Part shown: positions 1 through 8,000 of the stretch, in pieces
How the letters are laid out: each line of letters opens with the position of its first letter
Numbering within the stretch: position 1 is the first letter of the stretch
NCBI GenBank assembly: GCA_021824055.1
Contig: JAKALV010000081.1
Span: 1 to 12,011, forward strand
Direction of reading: 5' to 3'
DNA: 12,011 bases
Source of the DNA: Acidobacteriota bacterium
Lineage (GTDB): Bacteria; Acidobacteriota; Vicinamibacteria; Vicinamibacterales; SCN-69-37
Made by a program: the position numbers and the translations under genes
The notes under the pieces: model-generated
Database searches by the model: none
The model's input: the letters and a program-made list of their open reading frames with translations, nothing else
What the model was told of the DNA's origin: nothing

Positions 1-9
1 GCACCCTGC

Positions 10-18
10 TGGTACGAT
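10..18 (+). promoter_or_regulatory. Possible extended -10 promoter element of recQ
   Basis: TGGTACGAT reads as an extended -10 box (TG, one base, TACGAT). It ends 9 nt before the TTG start, so a transcript would carry almost no leader. The -35 region lies outside the window. Read by eye only. Confidence 0.3.
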
Positions 19-27
19 CAGAGCACG

Positions 28-1839
28 TTGAAACTCGCCGAAGTGCTCGAACGCTACTGGGGCTACACCTCTTTCCGGCCGCTGCAGGAAGAAGCGATGC
101 GCGCGATCGTCGACGATCGCGACTCGCTGGTCGTGATGCCGACGGGCGCCGGCAAGTCGTTGTGCTTTCAGGCGCCGGCGCTGGTGCGTGACGGACTCGC
201 CGTGGTCGTGTCGCCGCTCATCTCGCTGATGAAGGACCAGGTCGACACGCTCGTCGGCAACGGCGTGGCGGCCGCGTGCTATCACAGCGCGCTGGCGCCC
301 AACGTGAGGTCCGAGGTCGCCGCGGGCATCCGCGAAGGCCGGTACAACCTGCTCTACGTCGCGCCCGAGCGACTGGTGGGCGAGGGCAGCGACGGATTCC
401 GGTCGCTGGTCGGACAACGGCCGCTCAGTTTCGTCGCCGTGGACGAGGCGCACTGCATCAGCCAGTGGGGGCATGACTTCCGTCCCGAGTACCGGCAGCT
501 CGCGGAACTGCGCGACCGCTGGCCGGCGCTCAGCCTCCACGCCTACACCGCGACGGCCACCGCGCGCGTCCGTCGGGACATCATCGAACAGCTGTGTTTG
601 CGCGATCCGGTGGAGCTGGTCGGCTCGTTCGACCGGGCAAATCTGGTGTATCGCGTGCTGCCGCGCTCGACGCTGAAGAAGCAGCTGCAGGACATTCTCG
701 CGCGCCACAAAGGCCAGTCGGGCATCGTCTATTGCCAGTCACGCAAGGAAGTCGACGCGCTTTCTCACTGGCTCGTCGAGCAGCACATCCGCGCGGTGCC
801 GTATCACGCGGGGCTGGATGACGATGTGCGGCACCGGCATCAGGACGCGTTCCTCAATGAAGACATCGACGTTGTCGTGGCGACGGTGGCGTTCGGCATG
901 GGCATCGACCGCTCGGACGTGCGGTTCGTGATTCACGCCGGCGCGCCCCAATCGCTCGAGCACTACCAGCAGGAATCCGGCCGCGCGGGCCGCGACGGCC
1001 TCGAAGCCGAATGCGTCCTCATCGTGTCGGGCGCGGACTTTCTGAAGTGGAAGATGATGCTCGAGCGCAACGGCGAGCTGTCGGACGCGCGCAAGACGCT
1101 GCTGCGCGACATGGAGCGGTACGCGTCGAGCGTGGGATGCCGGCACAAGCGGCTGGTCAGCTACTTCGGCGAGACCTGGACGAAAGACGACTGCGGCGCC
1201 TGCGACTACTGTCTGGGCGAGCTGGAGGAAGTGCCCGACCCGGTCACGCTCGCGCGCAAGATTCTGTCCGGCGTGGCTCGCCTTCAGCAGCGCTTCGGCA
1301 TGCTGCACGTCGTGAACGTGCTCCGCGGCGCCGAAACGGAGGCCGTGATCTCGCGCGGCCATAATCTGCTCAGCGTCTTCGGGTTATTGAAGGACGCGTC
1401 GATCGACGAAGTGCGCGGCTACGTTGAACAGCTGATTGCCGAAGGGTTTCTCGTTCAGACCGAGGGCGAGTATCCCATTCTCACGATGACGGCCGACGGC
1501 GTCGCGCTGCTGAAGGACGCGTCCGCGGCGCCGGGTCTCGTGCTGGCGCGCCAGCGCAAGGTGGAGAAGGGCAAGCTGCCGAAGCGGTCGAAGACCGAGA
1601 CCGAGTCGTGGAGCGGCGTCGATCGCGATCTGTTCGAGGCGCTGCGCGCGCTGCGACTCCGCGTGGCCCGGGAGCGCGGCGTGCCGCCGTACGTCATCTT
1701 CCACGACACCACGCTGCGCGAGCTCGCACGCCTCAAGCCCGCCGACATCGACGCGATGCGACACATCTACGGCTTCGGCGAGAAGAAAGTCCGGGATCTC
1801 GGCGAGGCGGTGCTCGACGTGATCCGCGCCGAGACCTGA
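28..1839 (+). CDS. recQ: ATP-dependent DNA helicase RecQ
   Basis: 3'-5' DNA helicase of recombination and repair that unwinds forks, gaps and recombination intermediates in the cytoplasm. The 603-residue product has the complete RecQ layout. The helicase core comes first, with Walker A MPTGAGKS (residues 37-44), the DEAH box (139-142) followed by CISQWGHDFRPEY, TATATA (about 174-179) and motif VI QESGRAGRDG (315-324). A zinc site follows, with Cys371, Cys389, Cys392 and Cys395. The RQC winged-helix region is about 405-497 and a C-terminal HRDC domain is about 531-600. Length matches the family. The TTG start at 28 puts the conserved FRPLQ motif at the usual distance from the N-terminus, but the frame stays open to the window edge, so an upstream start cannot be excluded. 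No Shine-Dalgarno sequence is visible; an extended -10-like TGGTACGAT lies at 10-18. Family call is certain, the exact start less so. Confidence 0.96.
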   Translation: MKLAEVLERYWGYTSFRPLQEEAMRAIVDDRDSLVVMPTGAGKSLCFQAPALVRDGLAVVVSPLISLMKDQVDTLVGNGVAAACYHSALAPNVRSEVAAGIREGRYNLLYVAPERLVGEGSDGFRSLVGQRPLSFVAVDEAHCISQWGHDFRPEYRQLAELRDRWPALSLHAYTATATARVRRDIIEQLCLRDPVELVGSFDRANLVYRVLPRSTLKKQLQDILARHKGQSGIVYCQSRKEVDALSHWLVEQHIRAVPYHAGLDDDVRHRHQDAFLNEDIDVVVATVAFGMGIDRSDVRFVIHAGAPQSLEHYQQESGRAGRDGLEAECVLIVSGADFLKWKMMLERNGELSDARKTLLRDMERYASSVGCRHKRLVSYFGETWTKDDCGACDYCLGELEEVPDPVTLARKILSGVARLQQRFGMLHVVNVLRGAETEAVISRGHNLLSVFGLLKDASIDEVRGYVEQLIAEGFLVQTEGEYPILTMTADGVALLKDASAAPGLVLARQRKVEKGKLPKRSKTETESWSGVDRDLFEALRALRLRVARERGVPPYVIFHDTTLRELARLKPADIDAMRHIYGFGEKKVRDLGEAVLDVIRAET

Positions 1840-1906
1840 GCGCCGCGGTGGCTCGGAAGACGTCGGCGGTCAGAAATCGCCGCTGCGACACGACGTCCGG
1901 TGTCTA

Positions 1907-4324
1907 ATGCTGCCGATGCTCGAGTCCGTGCCCGCCGATCTCAAGTCTGCCTGGAAGGGTGTCCGCGCCGGACGCTGGGCGTCGCTCTTGGCGGTGATGG
2001 CGCTCGCGCTGGGAACGGGCGTGTGTCTGACCACCGCCGTCCTCGCATATGCCGGATTCCTCCGGCCGCTGCCGTTGACCGACGCGGACCGGCTCGTCAC
2101 CCTGCGCCGCGTCTTTGTGACCGCCGGCGTTGAAACCGGCATCAGGCTCGCGGAGTTCGATACCTGGCGCGATCGCCTGAGCGGCACGATTGCGCTGGCC
2201 GGCTACGCCACCGAGCGAACCACCCTGCGCGAGAGCCAGAGCGAACCGCGCGACGTCCGCGCGGCCTACGTCACGGGCGAGTGGTTCACCGTGCTCGGCG
2301 CGCGGGCGGAAGCGGGCCGCCTGATCGACGGCCTAACACCGCTCGATGCGGCGGTCGTCAGCCACGCGTTCGCCGCCAGGCTCCTGGGTGGATCGCCCGG
2401 GCCGGCGGCGACCTTGAATCGCACGTTCACTCTCGGCGGACGCACGCTCAGCATCATCGGCGTCCTGCCGGAGTCGTTCTCCGTCGTTGACAAAGCTGAT
2501 GTGTGGATCGCGGCCAGAGGCGTGGCCGCGCTCACGCCCACGGGGCTGGACGACGTGCGCTCGTATCAGCTGATCGGGCGGGTGCGGCCGGGCCAGTCCC
2601 TGGACGAGGCGAAAGCGGACGCCGCGCGCGTGCTCGCCAGCGTCGTGCCGGAGAACCAGCGCGCCAACTACCGCAGCAACCTGCGGACGTTGCGCGCCAC
2701 GCTGATGGGCGATGCGCGGCCGGTGCTGCTTGCGTTTCTCGCGGCGTCGGGCCTGGTGCTGCTCGTGGCCTGCGCCAACGTGGCGATGCTGCTCGTGAAT
2801 CGCGCGGTGGCCCGCGCGCGCGAGCTGTCCGTGCGGCTGGCGCTCGGCGCGAGTCGCGGCCGCTTGCTGCGGGTGGCCGTGCTCGAGACCGCGATTCTCG
2901 CCATTGCCGGCGCGGCGCTGGGCGCGTGGATAACCGAGATCGCGACCGGCGTGCTCGCGGGACAGACCGGACTCGACCTGCCGCGCCTCGCGACATTCAC
3001 GTCGACCGAACCCGTGCTGCTGGGCGCGCTGGCGCTTGCGGTCTTCGTGGTGATCGTGTGCGGCGCGGCGCCGATCCTCACGCTGCGGCAGTTGCGGCTG
3101 GCCACCTCCTTGCGCGCGCCGGCCGCCACCGGTTCGCGCGGCAGCCAGCGGCTGCGCGCCGCGCTGGTCGTGTCGCAGATGGCGATGGCCGTCGTGCTGC
3201 TCACGGGCGCAGGGCTGCTCGGCCGCACGCTCCTGATGGTGTCGCGCGCGGACATCGGCCTCGACCAGCCGCAACAGGTGGTCACATTGGCGGTGCCGAT
3301 CGGCGAGTCGACACTTGATCCAGCCGGCCGCCTTGCGGTGACCGATCGGATTCTCGCGGATGTGCGCCGCCTGCCCGGCGTCATCGCCGCCGGTCTGGGT
3401 TCGGCGCTGCCGCCGGCCAATGGCGGCATCATGTTCACCATCCGCGTGTCGTCGGAGCGCACCGATGCTACGCGCACGTTCGATCTGGTGCCGGTGACGC
3501 CCGGATATCTCGAGAGCCTCGGCGCGCGGCTGGTGAGCGGACGGCTGTTCAACGACGGCGACGACATCGGGGATCCGGTGACGGTGTTGAGCGAGTCCGC
3601 CGTGACGCATCTGGCGCTGGTGACCAAGACCACGCTCGATCGCCAGCTGAACCTGCCGCTGCCGACGGCCAAAGGCCCGCGAGTGAAGCCGCGCATCATT
3701 GGCGTGATCAAGGATGTCCGGTATTCCGGGCTCGACACGGCGGCGCACGGCGGCGTTTACGTGCCGTGGCGGCAACTGCCGCTCCCGCGCGCGTTTCTCA
3801 CCGTGCGCACTGCGGGCGATCCGTCGGCGCTGCTGCAGGACATCACACGCGTGGTGCGCACCGCCGATCCGTCGCTGCCGCTCGACGGCGCGAAGCCGCT
3901 CGATCGCGTGATCGAGACCACGCTCGCGCCGCGCGCCGCCCGCTTCGGCGTGGTCGGCGTGTTCGCGGCGGGCGCCATCCTGTTGGCGTTTCTGGGTCTG
4001 TCCGGCGCGCTCGTTCGATCCGTCGTGGAGCAACAGCGTGAATTGGCCATCCGCGCGGCTGTTGGCGCCACGCCGCGCATGCTGCTCGCATCCGTGCTGC
4101 GGCAGGGCGCGGTGCTCGCGCTGGCGGGTGTCGTCGCCGGCCTGGCCGCGTCGGCGGCTCTGGCGCGCGCGGTGGCCACGTTGTTTTTTGGCGTGACGCC
4201 GCACGACCCGCTGACCTACGCGGCCACGGCCAGCGGCGTGCTGCTCGTGGCGATCGCGGCCTGCTACGTGCCGGCGCGGCGCGCGGCCGCATCAGACCCG
4301 ATTCTCCTGCTCTGCGCCGAGTAG
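1907..4324 (+). CDS. ADOP-type FtsX/MacB-like ABC transporter permease
   Basis: Large inner-membrane permease of 805 residues built as two MacB/FtsX halves in one chain, the layout called acidobacterial duplicated orphan permease. Hydrophobic segments seen by eye are at about 26-50, 271-297, 322-342, 368-390, 419-442, 680-703, 727-757 and 772-790. Two large soluble regions of MacB periplasmic-core type lie at about 51-270 and 443-679. Each half carries an FtsX signature: RARELSVRLALGAS (303-316) and QQRELAIRAAVGAT (709-722). The chain ends with the typical PARRAAASDPILLL. The substrate is unknown; such proteins are usually guessed to act in export or mechanotransmission. No ATPase gene is adjacent and no PadR-type regulator is visible, although the window shows only one gene upstream. 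The start could also be the ATG at 1916. No clear Shine-Dalgarno sequence precedes either. Confidence 0.9.
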   Translation: MLPMLESVPADLKSAWKGVRAGRWASLLAVMALALGTGVCLTTAVLAYAGFLRPLPLTDADRLVTLRRVFVTAGVETGIRLAEFDTWRDRLSGTIALAGYATERTTLRESQSEPRDVRAAYVTGEWFTVLGARAEAGRLIDGLTPLDAAVVSHAFAARLLGGSPGPAATLNRTFTLGGRTLSIIGVLPESFSVVDKADVWIAARGVAALTPTGLDDVRSYQLIGRVRPGQSLDEAKADAARVLASVVPENQRANYRSNLRTLRATLMGDARPVLLAFLAASGLVLLVACANVAMLLVNRAVARARELSVRLALGASRGRLLRVAVLETAILAIAGAALGAWITEIATGVLAGQTGLDLPRLATFTSTEPVLLGALALAVFVVIVCGAAPILTLRQLRLATSLRAPAATGSRGSQRLRAALVVSQMAMAVVLLTGAGLLGRTLLMVSRADIGLDQPQQVVTLAVPIGESTLDPAGRLAVTDRILADVRRLPGVIAAGLGSALPPANGGIMFTIRVSSERTDATRTFDLVPVTPGYLESLGARLVSGRLFNDGDDIGDPVTVLSESAVTHLALVTKTTLDRQLNLPLPTAKGPRVKPRIIGVIKDVRYSGLDTAAHGGVYVPWRQLPLPRAFLTVRTAGDPSALLQDITRVVRTADPSLPLDGAKPLDRVIETTLAPRAARFGVVGVFAAGAILLAFLGLSGALVRSVVEQQRELAIRAAVGATPRMLLASVLRQGAVLALAGVVAGLAASAALARAVATLFFGVTPHDPLTYAATASGVLLVAIAACYVPARRAAASDPILLLCAE

Positions 4325-4368
4325 GGCGGCAAACGCGTCCTGGCGAACCGCTGTGCCACACTAGCGAA

Positions 4369-5730
4369 ATGCGTCGTGTCACCAGAACCATGCTGATGAT
4401 CCTGGCCGCCGTGCTGTCAGGAACCTCGCTGGCCGCCCACGGCGCGGCCGCGCAAGATGCGGCGCCGAACGGTGTAACCGCCCAGGCGCAGGCGATCGTC
4501 GATCTGCTGGCCAAACAGGAGTTCGCGAAGGTGCTCGCGGCGTCCACGCCGGCGATTCAGACGGCGTTGCCGGAAGAGCGGCTCCGCGCCACGTGGACGG
4601 CGATGCTGGCGCAGACAGGCGCGTTCAAACAGCAACGCGCCATTCGCGAAGAGGCACGCGGCAATATGCGCGTCGCCATCGTCACGTGCGACTTCGAGCG
4701 CGCGGCGATCGACATCCAGCTGGCGTTCAATCCCGCGGGCCTGCTCGGCGGCTTCTCGATGCGGCCGTACGCGCCGCCGGTGTCCTACTCACCGCCGCCA
4801 TACGCCGACGCCGGCAAATACACCGAGACCGATGTCACCGTCGGCGGTCCCGACTGGCCGCTGCCCGGCACACTGACGATGCCGAACGGCCCCGGGCCGT
4901 TCGCCGCCGTGGTGCTGGTGCACGGGTCGGGACCGAACGACCGCGACGAGTCCATCGGGCCCAACAAGACCTTCAAGGATCTCGCGCTCGGTCTGGCCTC
5001 GCGCGGCATCGCCGTGCTGCGGTACGACAAGCGCAGCAAGGTCTACGGTGCGAAGCTCGCGGCGATCAAGAACTTCACCGTGAAGGACGAGTCTGTCGAC
5101 GATGCGGTGTTGGCCGTCGCGTTGCTGCGCCGGACTCCGAAGATCAACCCGGCGCGCATCGTGGTCATCGGCCACAGTCTCGGCGGCATGCTCATTCCGC
5201 GCATCGGCGTCGCGGATCCGGCGATCGCCGGCCTGATTGCAATGGCGGGCGCGACGCGCGAGCTCGATCGCGCGATGCTCGAACAGACGCTTTACCTCGT
5301 TGGCGCCGATGGCCGCATCACGGCGGATGAGCAGGCGGCCGTGGATCAAATGAGCGAGCTGGTCAGGACCGTGGCCGCGCTGACGCCCGCCGATGCCGCC
5401 AACGCGAAGCGGATTCAGGGCGCGCCGGCGTCGTACTGGCTCGACCTGCGCGGCTACGATCCGCCGGCTACGGCGAAGTCGCTGACCCAACCACTCCTCA
5501 TTCTGCAGGGCGAACGCGACTATCAGGTGACGATGGCCGGCGACTTCGCGAAATGGAAGGCCGCGCTCGACGGCAGGAAGAACGTCACGTTCCACACGTA
5601 CCCGGCGCTGAATCACTTGTTCCTGCCCGGCGTGGGCAGGAGTCTGCCGGCCGAATACGACACGCCCGGCCACGTGCCGGAAGACGTCATTCGCGACATC
5701 GCGGATTGGATCGCCGCGCTGCGGTATTAA
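4369..5730 (+). CDS. Secreted alpha/beta hydrolase with N-terminal DUF3887 domain
   Basis: Predicted exported serine hydrolase of 453 residues. It opens with a Sec signal peptide (about 1-28, ending near AHGAAAQ). A DUF3887-like domain follows (about 36-130), then an alpha/beta hydrolase domain (about 155-453). The oxyanion-loop motif LVHGSGPNDRD is at 183-193. The nucleophile elbow GHSLGG puts Ser270 as nucleophile, and Asp384 (GERDYQV) and His416 (LNHLF) complete a plausible triad. Related proteins are annotated as acyl peptidase- or dienelactone hydrolase-like, but the real substrate is unknown. DUF3887 fused to a hydrolase is a recurring arrangement. The gene starts 44 nt after the permease gene, with no Shine-Dalgarno sequence and only a weak -10-like CACACT six nt upstream. 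The carbonic anhydrase gene follows after 17 nt and may be co-transcribed. Fold and triad are sure, specificity is not. Confidence 0.88.
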   Translation: MRRVTRTMLMILAAVLSGTSLAAHGAAAQDAAPNGVTAQAQAIVDLLAKQEFAKVLAASTPAIQTALPEERLRATWTAMLAQTGAFKQQRAIREEARGNMRVAIVTCDFERAAIDIQLAFNPAGLLGGFSMRPYAPPVSYSPPPYADAGKYTETDVTVGGPDWPLPGTLTMPNGPGPFAAVVLVHGSGPNDRDESIGPNKTFKDLALGLASRGIAVLRYDKRSKVYGAKLAAIKNFTVKDESVDDAVLAVALLRRTPKINPARIVVIGHSLGGMLIPRIGVADPAIAGLIAMAGATRELDRAMLEQTLYLVGADGRITADEQAAVDQMSELVRTVAALTPADAANAKRIQGAPASYWLDLRGYDPPATAKSLTQPLLILQGERDYQVTMAGDFAKWKAALDGRKNVTFHTYPALNHLFLPGVGRSLPAEYDTPGHVPEDVIRDIADWIAALRY

Positions 5731-5747
5731 ACTGGACTCCATCCATC

Positions 5748-6359
5748 GTGGTTGAACAGCTTTCCGATCTTTTGGCCAGGAACCGGCGCTGGGCCGACGC
5801 GCACCGTCGAGCCGAGCCAGATTTTTTCAGCAAGCTGACCGCCATTCAGCAGCCCGACTATCTCTGGATCGGGTGCGCGGACAGCCGCGTGCCGGCCAAC
5901 GAGATCGTGGGCCTTCAGCCGGGCGAGTTGTTCGTACATCGCAACGTGGCGAACATCGTCCATCCCTACGACCCTAATTGCCTGTCGGTCATCCAGTACG
6001 CGGTGGACACGCTGAAGGTGAAACACATCATCGTATGCGGCCACTACGGCTGCGGCGGCGTTCTGGCGGCGCTGGGGCCGCCGGTGGAGCAGCCGCTCGA
6101 GTCGTGGCTGGCGCCGCTGCGGGTCGTCAGCGCGACGCATGCCGACGAGCTGGCCGTCACGCGGACCGACGACGCGCGCTGGCGTCGTCTCTGCGAGCTC
6201 AACGTCAAAGCGCAGGTCGCGTCGGTGTCCGCGACGCCGACGGTGCAGGCGGCGTGGGCACGTCACCAGCCGTTGACGATTCACGGATGGATTTACGACC
6301 TGCACGATGGATTGCTGCAGGATCTCGGCGTGACCGTGGATGGACAGGGCCGGGGCTGA
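5748..6359 (+). CDS. Beta-class carbonic anhydrase
   Basis: Zinc enzyme that interconverts CO2 and bicarbonate in the cytoplasm. The 203-residue protein begins at GTG 5748 (VVEQLSDLLARNRRWAD), which matches the usual N-terminus of the family. The frame is open further upstream, but only by running back through the secreted hydrolase gene, so those starts were rejected. Zinc ligands are Cys43, His99 and Cys102, with the Asp45-Arg47 dyad in the CADSR motif, numbering almost identical to E. coli Can. GHYGCGGV (98-105) and WLAPLR (120-125) are further signatures. The length is a little short of E. coli Can (about 220 residues) but complete. It lies 17 nt after the hydrolase stop with no visible Shine-Dalgarno sequence, so either read-through or a local promoter is possible. 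The stop is 4 nt before the heptamer array. Confidence 0.95.
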   Translation: MVEQLSDLLARNRRWADAHRRAEPDFFSKLTAIQQPDYLWIGCADSRVPANEIVGLQPGELFVHRNVANIVHPYDPNCLSVIQYAVDTLKVKHIIVCGHYGCGGVLAALGPPVEQPLESWLAPLRVVSATHADELAVTRTDDARWRRLCELNVKAQVASVSATPTVQAAWARHQPLTIHGWIYDLHDGLLQDLGVTVDGQGRG

Positions 6360-6363
6360 TCTG

Positions 6364-6517
6364 GTCCAGGGTCCGGGGTCCGGGGTCCAGGGTCCAGGGT
6401 CCAGCGTCCAGCGTCCAGCGTCCAGCGTCCAGCGTCGAGGTCCAGGGTCCGGACTCCGACCCTTGACGCTCCACTCTGGACCCCTGGACCCTGGACTCTG
6501 GACCCTGGACCCTGGAC
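6364..6517. repeat. Inverted array of 7-bp repeats (GTCCAGG type)
   Basis: The gap between two convergent genes is filled by heptamers. On the plus strand, 13 units run from 6364 to 6453: GTCCAGG, GTCCGGG twice, GTCCAGG twice, GTCCAGC five times, a 6-mer GTCGAG, then GTCCAGG and GTCCGGA. At 6453/6454 the orientation flips. From 6517 inward on the minus strand come GTCCAGG twice, GTCCAGA, GTCCAGG, GTCCAGG with one extra base, GTCCAGA, GTGGAGC, GTCAAGG and GTCGGAG. The inner units of the right arm are the most degenerate. The array starts 4 nt after the carbonic anhydrase stop, and its last unit contributes the first base (plus strand) of the complement of the M20 stop codon. Either transcript could fold into a long GC-rich hairpin, so a role as a two-way terminator or mRNA 3' end is plausible but unproven. 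Confidence 0.92.
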
Positions 6518-7980
6518 TAATTCGAGATCCCCCGAATGATCGCTGCGTAGCCGCGGATCGCCTTCATGTACACATCGATCTGGATGTGCTCGTTCGGCGC
6601 GTGGAGCAGCTCCGTGCTGCCGGGCTGGTCGACCGGCACGAATCGATAGAGGTCCCGCGCGACGTTGCCGTAGTGGCGCGCGTCGGTGGCGCCGACGGTC
6701 AGATATGGCGCCACCACCACTGCCGGGAAGACCGCGCGGATCGCGCCGCTGAGCGCGGCGAACTCGGGTCCATCCGTGCGCGATTCGGCCGACGCCGCGT
6801 CGCCCCGCTCGCCGTGATACGGCGCGATCGTGACGCGCGGATCGCCGATCACATCGCCGAGATGCGCCATGACGGTGTCGGGCGTGTCGCCGGGCAGCAG
6901 GCGGAAGTTCAGGACGGCCGCCGCGGTTGAGGCCAGCACATTGTCCTTGGCGCTGGCGCGCAGCATTGTGGCGGCCGTTGTCGTGCGGATCGACGCGTTG
7001 GTGCTCGGCTGTTTCGACAGCACGTTGAGCAGCAGCGGACGAGTGAGCCAGCGATTGGCGAAGAGCACGCGCATGCCGAACGACATCTCGGGCGCGAGCG
7101 TGTCGAACAGCGCGGCGCCGGCGCCGTCGAGACGGCCCGGCATCGGGTGGGTCTCGGCGCGATCGATCGCGCGCGCCAGAATGCCGACGGCGGTCTCGCG
7201 CGGCGGCATCGAGGAGTGGCCCCCGTCGGTCTTCACGCTGAGCTCGATCGACACGTAGCCCTTCTCGGCAATGCCGACCAGCGCGACATGCCGCGCGACC
7301 CCCGGAATCTTGTCAAAGATCCAGCCGCCCTCATCGACGAGAACGGCGTCGTGCACGCCGCGCGACCTCAGCAACGCCGCGATCGCCGCCGCGCCGCTCG
7401 ACGCGGCGCCGGCCTCTTCGTTGTGGCCGAAGCCGAGATAGATCGTGCGCTCCGGCGTGAAGCCGCGCGCGAGCAGCGCCTCGACGGCTTCGAGCAGGCC
7501 GAGCGCGGCGTTCTTGTCGTCGAGCGCGCCGCGCCCCCAGATCGCGCCGTCGGCGACGACACCGTCAAAGGGCGGATGCGTCCACTGCGCGAGCGTGTCC
7601 TCGGCGGCGGGCACCACGTCCATGTGCGCGGTGAGAATCACCGGCGGCAGGTCCGGGCGGCGCCCCGTCCACGTGTAGAGCAGCGAGTCATTCAGGACCG
7701 TCTCCCTGCGCAGATTTTTCTCGGTCAGCGGAAAGATGCCGGCCAAGTAGGCGTGAAACGTCGGCCAGACATCGGGCGCGATTCTTGCTTCATCATCGGT
7801 CGTGATCGTGCGGAATCGGATGGCCCCCGCCAGGTGGGTCACCGCCATCGCCTGATCAATCGTGATGTCCGCCGGCGCTCCGGGGGGCACCTGGTGGCTG
7901 GTCAGGCGGGTGGTGTTGACGATCAGGGCGGCGCCGAGAACCGCGATGAGTGCCAAAAGGAACACGCTCAGTCTCTTCAC
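6517..7980 (-). CDS. Membrane-anchored M20 family metallopeptidase (PM20D1/carboxypeptidase S-like)
   Basis: Zinc-dependent amidohydrolase or peptidase of 487 residues, predicted to face the periplasm from an uncleaved N-terminal anchor (hydrophobic residues about 4-22). Dinuclear metal-site residues are in place: His119 (TAHMDVVP), bridging Asp154 (WGRGALDDKN), catalytic base Glu188 and ligand Glu189 (GHNEEAG), an acidic ligand in VDEGG (Asp216/Glu217) and His460 (ELLHAPNEH). The lid or dimerisation domain carries GGHSSMPPRETA (253-264), and GATDARHYGN (430-439) is typical of the PM20D1/CPS1 branch. Family members cleave or form N-acyl amino acids or cut short peptides; the substrate here is unknown. 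The GTG start at 7980 places the anchor directly at the N-terminus. The gene is divergent from the SYLF gene across 20 bp and convergent with carbonic anhydrase. Confidence 0.93.
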   Translation of the reverse strand: MKRLSVFLLALIAVLGAALIVNTTRLTSHQVPPGAPADITIDQAMAVTHLAGAIRFRTITTDDEARIAPDVWPTFHAYLAGIFPLTEKNLRRETVLNDSLLYTWTGRRPDLPPVILTAHMDVVPAAEDTLAQWTHPPFDGVVADGAIWGRGALDDKNAALGLLEAVEALLARGFTPERTIYLGFGHNEEAGAASSGAAAIAALLRSRGVHDAVLVDEGGWIFDKIPGVARHVALVGIAEKGYVSIELSVKTDGGHSSMPPRETAVGILARAIDRAETHPMPGRLDGAGAALFDTLAPEMSFGMRVLFANRWLTRPLLLNVLSKQPSTNASIRTTTAATMLRASAKDNVLASTAAAVLNFRLLPGDTPDTVMAHLGDVIGDPRVTIAPYHGERGDAASAESRTDGPEFAALSGAIRAVFPAVVVAPYLTVGATDARHYGNVARDLYRFVPVDQPGSTELLHAPNEHIQIDVYMKAIRGYAAIIRGISN

Positions 7981-7985
7981 GTGAG

Positions 7986-7992
7986 TAGGATA
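7986..7992. promoter_or_regulatory. Overlapping divergent -10-like hexamers
   Basis: Within the 20-bp gap between two divergent start codons, the plus strand reads TAGGAT (7986-7991), 9 nt before ATG 8001. The minus strand reads TATCCT (7992-7987), 6 nt before GTG 7980. The two boxes overlap by 5 bp. No convincing -35 element is seen on either side, where it would have to lie inside the opposite gene. Suggestive only. Confidence 0.35.
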
Positions 7993-7996
7993 GGAG
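7992..7996 (+). promoter_or_regulatory. Ribosome binding site of the SYLF gene
   Basis: AGGAG sits 4 nt before ATG 8001. It is one of the few clear Shine-Dalgarno sequences in the window and fixes this start. Confidence 0.5.
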
Positions 7997-8000
7997 AATC

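Noticed and set aside
28..1839. RecQ as part of a phage-defence system
   Set aside because: It is a full-length standard RecQ with HRDC domain and no nuclease, Argonaute or restriction-type partner in the visible neighbourhood.
2333..4204. A 623-codon open frame on the minus strand inside the permease gene
   Set aside because: Its product is a low-complexity Arg/His/Gln/Ala-rich string with no domain, as expected opposite a GC-rich gene. The plus-strand permease has clear family motifs over the same span.
5305..5337. Possible EF-hand calcium loop in the secreted hydrolase (GADGRITADEQ)
   Set aside because: Only half of the loop consensus is present (the first two acidic ligands are missing), and it lies in a variable insertion of the hydrolase domain, so chance is likelier.
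5553..5747. An earlier ATG for the carbonic anhydrase, overlapping the secreted hydrolase
   Set aside because: The added residues are a frame-shifted shadow of the hydrolase. GTG 5748 gives the normal carbonic anhydrase N-terminus and zinc-ligand numbering.
6364..6517. CRISPR array
   Set aside because: Units are 7 bp with no unique spacers and the orientation flips midway; no cas genes are nearby.
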